Origin: Flavobacterium aciduliphilum
GTDB lineage: Bacteria > Bacteroidota > Bacteroidia > Flavobacteriales > Flavobacteriaceae
Length of the DNA stretch: 64,000 bases
Direction: 5' to 3'
Assembly (NCBI RefSeq): GCF_003268855.1
Contig: NZ_QLSZ01000001.1
Span: forward strand, 259,369-323,368
Shown here: one piece after another, positions 55,971-64,000 of the stretch
Layout: each line of letters opens with the position of its first letter
How positions within the stretch are numbered: the first letter of the stretch is position 1
Position numbers and translations under genes: made by a program
The notes under the pieces: generated by a model
Told to the model about the DNA's origin: nothing
Databases searched by the model: none
The model's input: the letters and a program-made list of their open reading frames with translations, nothing else

Positions 55971-56021
55971 AGAAATGTATATCAATTTAGTAACTTTTTT
56001 TTAAACTCTTTTCTTGTTGAT

Positions 56022-56029
56022 TATCTTTG
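56022..56029 (+). promoter_or_regulatory. TAnnTTTG -7 element upstream of lysA
   Basis: TATCTTTG, exact consensus, 49 bases before the lysA ATG. It lies in the 191-base divergent spacer shared with sucC. Confidence 0.5.
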
Positions 56030-56078
56030 TAATACAAAACCTCTTTTACTATCTTTACTTCTTAACTTTTATACCAAA

Positions 56079-57284
56079 ATGACAGCAAATGATTTACTCC
56101 CGTTGACAGAAGAATATGGATGTCCGTTGTATGTGTATGATGTGGCTACCATAGAACGTCAATACCAACGCTTAACAACTGCTTTTTCTAAAGTGGAACA
56201 CCTTCGGATTAACTATGCCATGAAGGCCTTGTCGAATCTTTCTATCTTGAAAGTCTTGTTAAAAATGGGGGCGCAATTGGATACCGTTTCGATTCAAGAA
56301 GTCCTGTTGGGCATCCATGCCGGCTGTCCACCAGAGAAAATTATCTTTACACCCAATGGGGTTTCGTTTGAAGAGATTGAAGAAGTGGCTAAAATGGGGG
56401 TTCAAATTAATATTGACAACCTCTCTGTTTTGGAACATTTTGGCACCAAATACCCTACTATTCCGGTTTGCATCCGCATCAATCCGCATGTGATGGCGGG
56501 AGGGAATCAAAATATTTCGGTGGGACACATTGATAGCAAGTTTGGGATTTCTATTTATCAAATTCCGCATATTTTACGCATTGTAGAAAACACAAAAATG
56601 AAAATCAACGGAATTCACATGCATACGGGTTCGGATATTTTGGATATTGAGGTGTTTTTGTATGCTTCTGAAATTTTGTTTGATGCTGCCAAAAACTTTA
56701 CCGATTTGGAATTTCTCGATTTTGGTTCGGGATTTAAAGTGCCCTATAAAAAAGGAGATATCGAAACCAATATTGAAGAATTGGGTAGAAAATTAACGAA
56801 ACGCTTTTTGGCTTTCGAAAAAGAATATGGGCGCCCGTTGACGTTAGCCTTTGAACCGGGTAAATTTTTAGTGAGCGAAGCGGGTTATTTCTTGGCCAAA
56901 GTAAATGTAGTGAAGCAAACGACCTCAACGGTTTTTGCAGGAATAGACTCTGGTTTTAATCACCTTATTCGCCCCATGTATTACGGTTCGCAACATACCA
57001 TTGAAAACCTTTCGAATCCCAAAGGCAAAGAGCGTTTTTATACCGTAGTAGGTTATATTTGTGAAACGGATACCTTTGCCAACAACCGACGCATCGCTGA
57101 GATTACCGAAGGCGACATCTTGTGTTTTAAAAATGCTGGGGCGTATTGCTTTTCGATGGCGTCTAATTACAATTCGCGATACAAACCCGCAGAAGTCCTC
57201 TGGAAAGACCGGAAAAGCTACCTGATTGGTAAACGGGAAACTTTTGAGGATTTGATTAAAAACCAGATTGTGGTGGACGTTTAG
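56079..57284 (+). CDS. lysA: Diaminopimelate decarboxylase
   Basis: PLP enzyme making L-lysine from meso-diaminopimelate; 401 residues, fold-type III (alanine-racemase-like). The PLP Lys is in 'RINYAMKALSNLSILK', 'SKFGISIYQI', 'GIHMHTGSDI', 'LDFGSGFKVPY', 'EPGKFLVSEAGYFLAKV' and the C-terminal 'CETDTFANNR' (Cys of the partner active site) and 'NAGAYCFSMASNYN' are typical. It marks the end of the conserved part of the window; accessory genes follow. Confidence 0.95.
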   Translation: MTANDLLPLTEEYGCPLYVYDVATIERQYQRLTTAFSKVEHLRINYAMKALSNLSILKVLLKMGAQLDTVSIQEVLLGIHAGCPPEKIIFTPNGVSFEEIEEVAKMGVQINIDNLSVLEHFGTKYPTIPVCIRINPHVMAGGNQNISVGHIDSKFGISIYQIPHILRIVENTKMKINGIHMHTGSDILDIEVFLYASEILFDAAKNFTDLEFLDFGSGFKVPYKKGDIETNIEELGRKLTKRFLAFEKEYGRPLTLAFEPGKFLVSEAGYFLAKVNVVKQTTSTVFAGIDSGFNHLIRPMYYGSQHTIENLSNPKGKERFYTVVGYICETDTFANNRRIAEITEGDILCFKNAGAYCFSMASNYNSRYKPAEVLWKDRKSYLIGKRETFEDLIKNQIVVDV

Positions 57285-57379
57285 TAATCTATTTATTTCT
57301 CCGTTTGTCATTTGTTATTTTACAATTTTTCGAGGTAAAATTACTGCTAAACTAAGTCATACCTTAGGAGCAGTTAGCG

Positions 57380-57393
57380 GAACGATTTCGTTC
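57380..57393. other. Short palindrome downstream of lysA
   Basis: GAACGA and TCGTTC form a perfect 14-base palindrome with a 2-base centre in the 195-base spacer after lysA. No T run follows. This spacer is otherwise featureless. Confidence 0.35.
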
Positions 57394-57479
57394 GGTTAAA
57401 GATAATTGTTTTAGAAAAGAATAACATCAATTTATTATAAATATCACTATTGCACAAAACCGTTTTTCTATGTAGCTTT

Positions 57480-58025
57480 TTATTCTTTCTTAGGCTTTAA
57501 TTTTAAATCAAACCACAATCTCTCACCAATATTTTTATCATTTATGTAAATATCAATTTTTGCATTTTCATACTGCCTTGTCAAAAATTCAATTGAATAA
57601 TCCCCTTCTGGTAAGTATAATCCTTCTTCTCTGGAGAATAGGTTAATGCTGTCAATATCGAATCCTTTCCCTCCTGCTTTTTTTATAATTTTTGCAGTCA
57701 TTAATAAAAAACCAAGGTCTTCAGATTCGTTATAGCAAGAAAATCTTATGTCTGCAACATTTGAATGAATGTCTGTCCATTTCATTTCTCTCATCAATAT
57801 TTTTTTTTCATTTTCTTCGGATTTTGATTTCAGATTTGAATATCTATTTATCATCAAACCAAAAACGGCAGCTAGAATTCCAAATATTGCTGACAAAAAA
57901 TTAGATATTGCTGGTAACAATCCACAAACAATTGACAAAACTCCAAAAACAGCAGTTAAAACAGTTGTTTGAAATTCAAGTAATCTATAGACAGCCGAAT
58001 GATTTAGAATTTTTTCTTTGGTCAT
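57480..58025 (-). CDS. Uncharacterised two-TM protein next to the CBASS operon
   Basis: A 181-residue protein not matched to a known family. Residues about 18-37 and 41-60 form a transmembrane hairpin; residues 62-80 are a short charged, probably coiled segment; residues about 85-181 are a soluble, strand-rich domain ('DIRFSCYNESEDLGFLLMTAKI' in parts, 'YSIEFLTRQYENAKIDIYIND'). It lies 124 bases downstream of the S-4TM gene on the same strand and has similarly AT-rich DNA. A membrane-hairpin-plus-soluble-domain layout is seen in several defence effectors, so it may be an accessory or second effector, but this is inferred from context only. Confidence 0.65.
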   Translation of the reverse strand: MTKEKILNHSAVYRLLEFQTTVLTAVFGVLSIVCGLLPAISNFLSAIFGILAAVFGLMINRYSNLKSKSEENEKKILMREMKWTDIHSNVADIRFSCYNESEDLGFLLMTAKIIKKAGGKGFDIDSINLFSREEGLYLPEGDYSIEFLTRQYENAKIDIYINDKNIGERLWFDLKLKPKKE

Positions 58026-58149
58026 AATTAGGTGGTGTTATTTTTTGTTTTTTTAACTAGAGTTTTGTAAAAAGATGCACGCAACAGCTAGAGTTTCATT
58101 GTGGCTGTAAGCTGAACAATAAAACCATAGCTATTGTTGGTTGTATTTC

Positions 58150-59061
58150 TTAGGTTGTTAATTTTTTAACTATTTGTTCAACAGAATAGTTCATTTGGTC
58201 CTCTAATTTAGGTCTAATTAAATAATATAAAAAGTCTGGAATTAATGGACTCAATATTCTATTTGAATAAATTCTGTCTTGAATTTTTCTTAATAAAGGC
58301 TTTTGAATATTACTTTCAATGGTTAAATTGTTAAGATTTACTTCAATTAGATTTCTTAAATGTTCCAAGTTGTCAATTGATTCTGTATTTGAATTAATTT
58401 CTTTATAGGCAAACATAAAGACAGGAATTGAAGGTATAACTACTTCTATCAGGAACAATTTTAGTGTAATGTCATTTTTTAATGAAATTACCATTAAAAT
58501 TATAAACGTAAGAACTACTATAATTCTCATTGCGCAATTATATCTTTTGCGAACTGAAAAGTCATAGAAAACATTAGTTCTTTGACACAATATACTTGCA
58601 ATGTTTGTTCTTATACTTATAATATTAAGTGAATACCAATTTGTAACATCTGCCACTCTTTTGCTTTTCTTTCTCGGTCCTTTTGACTTTTCTCTTATCA
58701 ATTCATTGTCAATATTTACTGTGTTTAAAGATTCATTTTCTTCAATATTTAAGACTTTTGTATCAAACGCCTCTTGTATTGAAGCAGCAAGTTTCTTATA
58801 TCTGTCAACATAGTTTTCTAATACTTTTTCAAAAAGGGATGCCAAAACCAAGTAAAGTACAAAAATCCAATGCTTTTCATCAAATAAAGTCGGATAAAAT
58901 TTTAATATTAGTGCTATGATTATAGGCAAAGGAATTGTAATAAAAATTAAAATTCCCTGCAAAATTTTGGCATTTGAATAAATTTTTTTTTGTGCCAAAA
59001 GCTGGTCAATATGAAAATTTTCGTTTTGAGTTTCTAATATATGCTTTCCTATATTATCCAT
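58150..59061 (-). CDS. S-4TM family putative pore-forming effector (CBASS)
   Basis: A 303-residue protein with four predicted transmembrane segments in two pairs (about residues 33-54, 63-82, 176-194 and 199-219) separated by a soluble region carrying 'VADVTNWYSLNI' and 'ILCQRTNVFYDFS', conserved marks of the S-4TM family. Such proteins are predicted to permeabilise the membrane when activated by a cyclic oligonucleotide made by a neighbouring CD-NTase, killing the infected cell. The ATG at 59061 overlaps the CD-NTase stop by 8 bases; an upstream in-frame ATG at 59091 would overlap by 38. The tight overlap supports coordinated expression. Confidence 0.88.
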   Translation of the reverse strand: MDNIGKHILETQNENFHIDQLLAQKKIYSNAKILQGILIFITIPLPIIIALILKFYPTLFDEKHWIFVLYLVLASLFEKVLENYVDRYKKLAASIQEAFDTKVLNIEENESLNTVNIDNELIREKSKGPRKKSKRVADVTNWYSLNIISIRTNIASILCQRTNVFYDFSVRKRYNCAMRIIVVLTFIILMVISLKNDITLKLFLIEVVIPSIPVFMFAYKEINSNTESIDNLEHLRNLIEVNLNNLTIESNIQKPLLRKIQDRIYSNRILSPLIPDFLYYLIRPKLEDQMNYSVEQIVKKLTT

Positions 59062-60037
59062 ATGTTGGGAATTTTGAGCCAAAAATTTCACCCCACTTAT
59101 TCATGGCTTTTTCTTGGTCTTTTTCATTTGTTTCTGCATTTGTTGCTTCTTTTGCTTTACTATATGCCCAAGATGACTTATCTGAAATGGATTTCTTTTG
59201 GTCATATGTTAAAGTATTTAAGTTACCTTGAATTCCTTTTGGATCATTTACAGCACTATATATACTTAAAGCTAAATAGTTATAAAAATCTCTTATGTCA
59301 AAATCTATCCATTGACTTAATTCAGTTCTGCTATTTGTATAATTGATGACAATTTGTTCAAACAGATATGATGAAATTGTATGACTTGAATGATGCCTAT
59401 TCCAATATTTTAAGGTTCTTATTAGTTGTAATAATCTGCCATTATAATTTTGATTTGTGTTAGTAATTAATTCTTGGTCAATTCTTGGGTCTGTTGATTT
59501 CCAATTTCCATTACCATCTGGTATTAAATATAAATTAGTGTCAGTGTAAAAACAAGGAACAATATCAAATACCCATTCATAAGATTGTAGATTTAAGGTC
59601 GCTGCTTCTCCTCGACTATGCAAATCTGCCGATTTATAATGTTCAATTTTTGAAAGTGATGATTTAAGTTTATTCACCACTTTTCTGGAATTTAGAATAT
59701 AATTGTCAGATAAATTTTTTAATCTATAACCTGCATTTGAGGTATGAATAGTATAGGTATTAAATTTTTTTAAATAAGTTGCTCCATTTGCAGTTAAGCA
59801 AAACATTATGTCAACATCATCAAGCTCTCTAATTTTTGTTTTTCGAGCAAAAGAACCAAATTTTATATGTTTATCTTCATATTTGAAGGGAAAGTCTAAA
59901 TCATCTTTACTGTCTAAATTATTTAACTGTCCAAATAACCAATCTCTACTGGAATTTGCTTTGTTGGTTCTGTCGATATCCAAGTTCACAACGTCTTTGT
60001 TAAATTCATTAAAGGCTGTATTTACTGTTTTTGCCAT
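59054..60037 (-). CDS. CD-NTase (cGAS/DncV-like nucleotidyltransferase, CBASS)
   Basis: A 327-residue SMODS-type nucleotidyltransferase that should synthesise a cyclic di- or trinucleotide on phage infection. The catalytic core is intact: Gly61-Ser62 in 'IKFGSFARKTKIRE', the metal-binding Asp74 and Asp76 in 'LDDVDIMF', and the third Asp158 in 'EWVFDIVPCF'. The helical C-terminal half includes 'RLLQLIRTLKYWNRHH' as in other CD-NTases. No HORMA/TRIP13 or E1/E2/JAB genes are adjacent, so the operon is type I-like (synthase plus effector). The nucleotide product cannot be read from sequence. Confidence 0.9.
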   Translation of the reverse strand: MAKTVNTAFNEFNKDVVNLDIDRTNKANSSRDWLFGQLNNLDSKDDLDFPFKYEDKHIKFGSFARKTKIRELDDVDIMFCLTANGATYLKKFNTYTIHTSNAGYRLKNLSDNYILNSRKVVNKLKSSLSKIEHYKSADLHSRGEAATLNLQSYEWVFDIVPCFYTDTNLYLIPDGNGNWKSTDPRIDQELITNTNQNYNGRLLQLIRTLKYWNRHHSSHTISSYLFEQIVINYTNSRTELSQWIDFDIRDFYNYLALSIYSAVNDPKGIQGNLNTLTYDQKKSISDKSSWAYSKAKEATNAETNEKDQEKAMNKWGEIFGSKFPTYG

Positions 60038-60250
60038 TTATTTTGTTTTCTGTTATTTTGATATTCAAGGTAATATTGCCTCCAACTTGCATATATTATC
60101 AAAAATACTATTATTATTAATTTCTAGCTATTCGTTTCCCACCGCATTGCTCTTGTTTTCTTTTTTTTCAAGCCTGTCAAGTAGTCGAAAGTTTTTTAGT
60201 GCTAATGCTTTTTGGTGTTGCAAACCTTGTCATGGTCTATTACTGTATTT

Positions 60251-60280
60251 AAAAAAGGGTACTCGTTAGCACCCTTTTTA
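60251..60280. terminator. Terminator after the DUF6261 gene
   Basis: AAAAAGGGT pairs with ACCCTTTTT, with an inner CT/AG pair and one mismatch, around CGTT, directly after the minus-strand stop at 60285. The remaining 60038-60250 spacer upstream of the CD-NTase shows no clear promoter or gene. Confidence 0.8.
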
Positions 60281-60284
60281 TTTT

Positions 60285-61028
60285 TTAGGCCGTTGGTGCA
60301 GGAGGCGGAGTCGTTTTACTGCCGCTACCATACCCCGCTACAATCGTGGCATAATATTGTCTGCTGTAGTTGATGGTAGTGATTAGCGTATTGTAATAGG
60401 TATTATTTTTTACTTTGGCCATCACCTCGGCATATTCGGTTAATGCCTTATAGGTCGTTAAAATGTTTTTTTGCAATTGTTTAGTGTCAAACGTTTGGGT
60501 AGAAATCACATTGGTAGAACGGATATCAAATTTGGCAATAAAATTTTGATTGGCTGTTTCTAAATTATCAATATGTGGAACAAGCCCCAACAAACTGGCA
60601 TAAGGAAGATGAATTGTAGAACGCAAATCGGTGATTAAATTGGTTAATGCCAAACTCTCGGCGGGATAGTTTGCTTTTTCAATGCCTTTATACTGATTGA
60701 TAATCACTTTTATTTTGCCATAGGCTTCTATAACAGCTGCAGTATCGCTATTTCTTGCCACTGCTAGTGCTGTGCGAAGTGTACTGAGTTTTTTATCTCT
60801 AGCATGATCGAGTAATAGGAGTTCTTGGGTTTCGGCATGAGCTCTAATTTGAGCTAAAGCCTGATTGAATACAGGTGATTGTGTAGCAAGACTATCATGA
60901 AGTGTTTTGAAGTCGGGATCTACCGTGAGGTCTATCCCTTGGTTGGTAACATCAGTTAAGTAACGAACAATAAATTCTCCAGAATCTAAATACGTAAGTT
61001 TGGATGGACTAAAAGAATACAATTTCAT
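60285..61028 (-). CDS. DUF6261 family protein
   Basis: A 247-residue helical protein ending in a Gly/Ser/Pro-rich tail ('YGSGSKTTPPPAPTA'). 'FSPSKLTYLDSGEFIVRYLTD' (in parts) at the N-terminus and the long Ala/Leu-rich helices fit DUF6261, a family found in Bacteroidota with no known function. There is no signal peptide. Its DNA is richer in GC than the neighbouring CBASS genes. A 41-bp tandem repeat occupies the region directly upstream of its start. Confidence 0.75.
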   Translation of the reverse strand: MKLYSFSPSKLTYLDSGEFIVRYLTDVTNQGIDLTVDPDFKTLHDSLATQSPVFNQALAQIRAHAETQELLLLDHARDKKLSTLRTALAVARNSDTAAVIEAYGKIKVIINQYKGIEKANYPAESLALTNLITDLRSTIHLPYASLLGLVPHIDNLETANQNFIAKFDIRSTNVISTQTFDTKQLQKNILTTYKALTEYAEVMAKVKNNTYYNTLITTINYSRQYYATIVAGYGSGSKTTPPPAPTA

Positions 61029-61092
61029 ACTATTATTATTTAAAAGTTAAAAACTCAATATTTGTGGGGTCAACATACTGCTTTGACGTTTT

Positions 61093-61296
61093 CCCGAATG
61101 TGGCAAAAACTTGTCAAACTACTACAATAGGCTCCCGAACGTGGCAAAGGCTTGTCAAAGTACTATGACACTTTCCTGAACGTAGCAAAGGCTTGCCAAA
61201 ATACTATGATATTCTCCCGAATGTGGCAAAGAATTGTCAAAGTAGTATGATACTTCCCGAATGTGTCAAAGCGCTGTCAAAGTACTATAACAAGAC
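61093..61296. repeat. 41-bp tandem repeat, five copies
   Basis: Copies begin (CCCGAA or CCTGAA) at 61093, 61134, 61175, 61216 and 61256: periods of 41, 41, 41 and 40 bases. Each contains GTGGCAAAG-type and TGTCAAAGTACTA-type words with a few substitutions, and a partial copy precedes the first (from about 61071). There are no unique spacers, and the period is not a multiple of three. Confidence 0.92.
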
Positions 61297-61748
61297 CCTT
61301 TTTTTGTCTATCGAAGTCACTTGCTTTACAAATGTAAAAACCAAATAAAATTTTAACAAGCAGAATAATAGGAATTTAAGACTAATTATTAACAAAGTAG
61401 CCCAAAACAAAAACGTCTGACAAAAACCTCACACCCCCTTTAAATACTGATATTTTAAAAAAGGGCATATACGGATTTAAGAAGAAAAAAAAATCCCTAT
61501 TTGTAGGTATTTTTTGAGTTTTTTTTTAACATAGGTATTTTTAAGGTTTGACACAAAAAGGCGTCGAGAAGATTAAAAATAAGCGTCTTAGATTTGTAAA
61601 AACAAGTTTGGCAATAAAAAAACTACTCTATTAAATATGCCCAAAAAAAGTTAGTCTTCATTTGGGGCATGTTGATACTGATGGTCTTTTTTGGGTTATT
61701 TACCAATGAGGAACGCAATGGGATTTGCGTATAGGCTTTGGGTAGTTT
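61297..61748. other. Gene-free interval with repeats and a hairpin
   Basis: No convincing reading frame is present. It contains a direct repeat TAGGTATTTTT at 61504-61514 and 61532-61542 and a hairpin with ATGCCC (61637-61642) pairing with GGGCAT (61665-61670). Long A and T tracts dominate the rest. Together with the 41-bp repeat array it makes a 720-base stretch without genes. Confidence 0.6.
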
Positions 61749-62751
61749 TTATTTCTGCTTTGTCCATATCCACCATTCATTAGCTACTTTGTCCCAATTG
61801 AATATGTTATAATTTGGTTGTCCAGTTGTTGTCAACGGAAAAAAATTATGATCAAGTCCAATGTAGGCTTTGAATGTAAAGTTTTTTTTATTCTGTCGTA
61901 ACATTTCAACGCGTAGATAATCATTAAAAGGTGCACTCCAGTCTTTAGTGCCATAACAAATCAAAACTGGAATTGTCAATTTTTCTAAATATTGAATTGG
62001 CGGAATAGAGAAATCATACGTTGCTTTGTAAGTATCTCCGTTTGTATCGTCCATATTACTTTTGTCCTTTACAACTTGTTCCCAATAATCAAATTCGCTT
62101 TCTCCATATCTTGTGCTGTCAGTGTCGGTTTCTGTTGCTCTATCTTGGCCTATCATTGCCATTATTCTGCCTAATGGGCAACCACTGGAATAAATAAGTT
62201 TTGTTACCCTTTTACTCTTAAGTGCTAGTTTTGCAGCAATTGTGCTTCCTTCTGAATGCCCTGCTAACACTAATTTAGAATTGTCAACAAAGGGAAATTT
62301 TTCTAAATAATCAATTACTTTCAAGTTTCGTTCTACATAATAATCAAGGAGATTCCGGCTTGAATACTCTTTTGGAATTTTTCCTGTTTTCGGGTCTTCA
62401 TAAACGAAATTGCGCCCTAATGTTTTTGCATCAACAACCATTGGAATAAATGGCTTACTAATTATTGCAATGTGATAATCAATTTCTAAGCTGTCTGTTT
62501 TAAATGGGAAAACACTATATGTTTTATCTCCGTATTTTTTAATGAGTGGTTGAGGCAAACTACCTTGACAAAATAGAAAAATTGGCTTTTTTTTTTAGTT
62601 CATCTCCTTTCTTTGATTTTATCAAGATGTCAACTGTGTCACCTTTGTAAATTGTCTGAAAATGTCTAAAACCAAAGTCTTCAGCTTTATTTTTTTGAGC
62701 AAGAACTTGGGAAGCCATAAATATTGTCAATATGTAAATTGTGGTCTTCAT
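61749..62751 (-). pseudogene. Secreted alpha/beta hydrolase broken by a frameshift in a 10-A tract
   Basis: Two minus-strand frames make one protein: 62751-62560 encodes a signal peptide ('IYILTIFMASQVLAQ') and the N-terminus up to 'KKGDELKKK', and 62558-61749 encodes the rest, with the nucleophile elbow 'LVLAGHSEGSTIAAK' (Ser in GHSEG), an Asp region ('CYGTKDWSAPFND') and the catalytic His in 'GLDHNFFP'. They are out of frame at the ten T bases at 62587-62596. Removing one base restores 'KKKPIFLFCQGSLPQPLI', a smooth family-like join. Possible causes are a true mutation, slippage or phase variation, or a sequencing error. Confidence 0.85.
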
Positions 62752-62927
62752 AATATTACAGTTAACTTGAATTTATATAAAATATACACCTTTTTTTTTA
62801 GCTATTTCTTTCGTTTACAACTACTGCCACATTCTTGTTTTGTTTTCATTTTAGCATTGTTCAGAATGTATTTGTGTAGTAGTATGGGAACGAATTGTAA
62901 ATTTGCTTCGTCGGATTATTTAGTTTT

Positions 62928-63866
62928 TTAATCCTCTGTTTTTTTTGTATAAAGTAAAAAACTAGGTGAAACGAGAGTACTTTTGTGTGGTTTTTTAAAA
63001 AAGCTATTTGCAAAATCGTAATTGATTAACCTATTAACATTAATTAAATCTGGTGTCATTTCTTTTGTTATATAATTTATCCCTTTTGAATAATAATCAG
63101 TTTTATTAGACAATTGAAATTCTATATTAGTTTTTTTATCTTCATCAGGATTTATTATTTTATTCTTTTCATCTTCATAATTTATTAATTGAACAGAAAC
63201 AAATAAAGGTTTATTAGGTGTAAGGTAAATTTCAGAATTTATATCTACTTCTATTCTCTTTTTTTTATTAGGATATATCAATAATGTATCCGAGGAAGAT
63301 AATACATTTCCAATCTGTAAAAATTGTTGCCCTTTTTGTGGAGATGTTTCAGTAACTTCAAAAAAATTGATTTTATATCTAGTTTTGTAGGTTATTTTAT
63401 TGATATAAAATACCATTTTATTTATTTGTACTTTTTTTGTCAAATCATTTTTAAAAATCACTCCATAAATTAAATCTTTATTTATTGGCTTACTCTGTCT
63501 ATTGACAAATCTGTTTGTTTCTCCCAAAACAATTTCATTGCTTTTTTTTGACCCTACTACTATTTCATCAAGAGATATTATCTTCTTGGATAAAAATAAG
63601 CTTGAATTAATTTTTTGTTTTGTTATTCCTAGCGTTTGATAATCAACTCTTGATAAATTAATAGAGTCAAATTCAACACCAATATTTAAATTTGTAGCTC
63701 TCTCATTTTCAGTAATCCCTTTAAAGACTACCTTGTTTTTCAAAAAAAGCGTAAAATTAACATTTTCTATAAATTCATTAGTATCTTTATCTAAAGGGAT
63801 AAAATTCTGCCCGTATATTGTAAAAGAAATTGATACAAATAAAACAAACAAGAATATTTTTTTCAT
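62928..63866 (-). CDS. Secreted protein of unknown function with regulatory-domain-like N-terminus
   Basis: A 312-residue exported protein with a signal peptide ('KKIFLFVLFVSISFTIYGQ'). The N-terminal part up to about residue 100 ('FIPLDKDTNEFIENVNFTLFLKNK', in parts; 'ISLDEIVVGSKKS') resembles carboxypeptidase-regulatory-like beta domains that introduce TonB receptors and surface proteins, but no plug or barrel follows. The rest is beta-rich without a recognised family. Very AT-rich DNA and isolated position suggest an accessory gene. Confidence 0.65.
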   Translation of the reverse strand: MKKIFLFVLFVSISFTIYGQNFIPLDKDTNEFIENVNFTLFLKNKVVFKGITENERATNLNIGVEFDSINLSRVDYQTLGITKQKINSSLFLSKKIISLDEIVVGSKKSNEIVLGETNRFVNRQSKPINKDLIYGVIFKNDLTKKVQINKMVFYINKITYKTRYKINFFEVTETSPQKGQQFLQIGNVLSSSDTLLIYPNKKKRIEVDINSEIYLTPNKPLFVSVQLINYEDEKNKIINPDEDKKTNIEFQLSNKTDYYSKGINYITKEMTPDLINVNRLINYDFANSFFKKPHKSTLVSPSFLLYTKKTED

Positions 63867-63885
63867 AGTTAAATAGTAAAATTGA

Positions 63886-63905
63886 TTATAGCTTGTTTGC
63901 TATAA
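63886..63905. other. Hairpin upstream of the last gene
   Basis: TTATAGC and GCTATAA form a perfect 7-bp stem around TTGTTT, 20 bases upstream of the minus-strand start at 63866. It could be the terminator of a gene beyond the window or an operator. Confidence 0.35.
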
Positions 63906-64000
63906 TGTTATTTGAAGATTTTTTTTTTACATTTTCCTTTTTTGTCCTCTTCGTGTCATAGAATAACTAAACAAGGTCTTTGGATCTAGTCTAAATCTGC

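Noticed and set aside
58115..58138. Terminator between the S-4TM gene and its downstream neighbour
   Set aside because: AACAATA/TATTGTT form a 7-bp stem but no T run follows on the minus strand, so termination there cannot be supported.
59808..60269. 153-codon plus-strand frame opposite the CD-NTase start
   Set aside because: It is antisense to the certain CD-NTase and extends through a terminator; composition is Ser/Phe/Leu-biased as expected for a shadow.
61071..61296. CRISPR array
   Set aside because: The units repeat end to end with no unique spacers, and no cas genes are nearby; it is a simple tandem repeat.

Overview
The window looks like a chromosomal segment of a Flavobacteriia member (Bacteroidota, probably Flavobacterium or a close relative). 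Four things point there: AT-rich DNA; repeated TAnnTTTG promoter -7 elements instead of E. coli-type -10 boxes; type IX secretion features (a sorting-domain cargo, a PorP/SprF plus OmpA-family pair, a TonB receptor with DUF4249 partner); and lineage-typical proteins (dual-domain immunophilin, monomeric isocitrate dehydrogenase, long LepB, DUF5683, WbqC). No rRNA, tRNA, CRISPR array, transposase or prophage was seen.

Layout. 1-9.7 kb: the end of a membrane protein, a DUF2400-type protein, udk, a DivIC-like protein and the two methylmalonyl-CoA mutase subunits, which are separated by a secreted T9SS cargo gene; then an eRF1-like protein bracketed by matching palindromes, a nucleosidase-like gene and an HNH nuclease. 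9.7-13.5 kb: an exact 11-bp-period repeat, DUF4287, methionine aminotransferase, two outer-membrane proteins and a dienoyl-CoA-reductase-type SDR. 13.7-19.3 kb: parA-parB-DUF5683-dapB-(four-helix-bundle gene)-lepB-wbqC. 19.3-25.4 kb, minus strand: an exonuclease/endonuclease/phosphatase (EEP) protein, two rhomboids, mutL, ribH and a TPR protein. 25.6-34.2 kb: recF, a rhodanese-thioredoxin lipoprotein, DUF2461, murB, a glycosyltransferase coupled to an ECF sigma factor, a TonB energy transducer, lipA and gap. 34.3-39.8 kb: cytochrome c lipoprotein, dual immunophilin, DUF1569, a methyltransferase and the PorP/OmpA pair. 40-57.3 kb: trmD, rplS, icd, TonB receptor with DUF4249, thiN, rlmF, uvrB, a thioesterase, Hsp20, TerB-like, an esterase, DUF1456, DUF2892, sucC and lysA.

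57.3-64 kb is accessory DNA. It holds a compact CBASS-type anti-phage operon (a CD-NTase with intact catalytic residues overlapping an S-4TM predicted pore-forming effector). Directly downstream is an unrecognised two-TM protein that may be a third component. Next come a DUF6261 gene with a 41-bp five-copy tandem repeat upstream, a gene-free stretch, a signal-peptide alpha/beta hydrolase broken by one extra base in a 10-A tract, and an unrecognised secreted protein.

Most of the window is conserved housekeeping DNA. The best leads are the CBASS cassette and its neighbour, the two precisely periodic non-coding repeats (9.79-9.89 kb and 61.09-61.30 kb), and the four-helix-bundle gene framed by a 20-bp inverted repeat between dapB and lepB. 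Several gene starts were moved inward because a TAnnTTTG element lies inside the longest possible reading frame.
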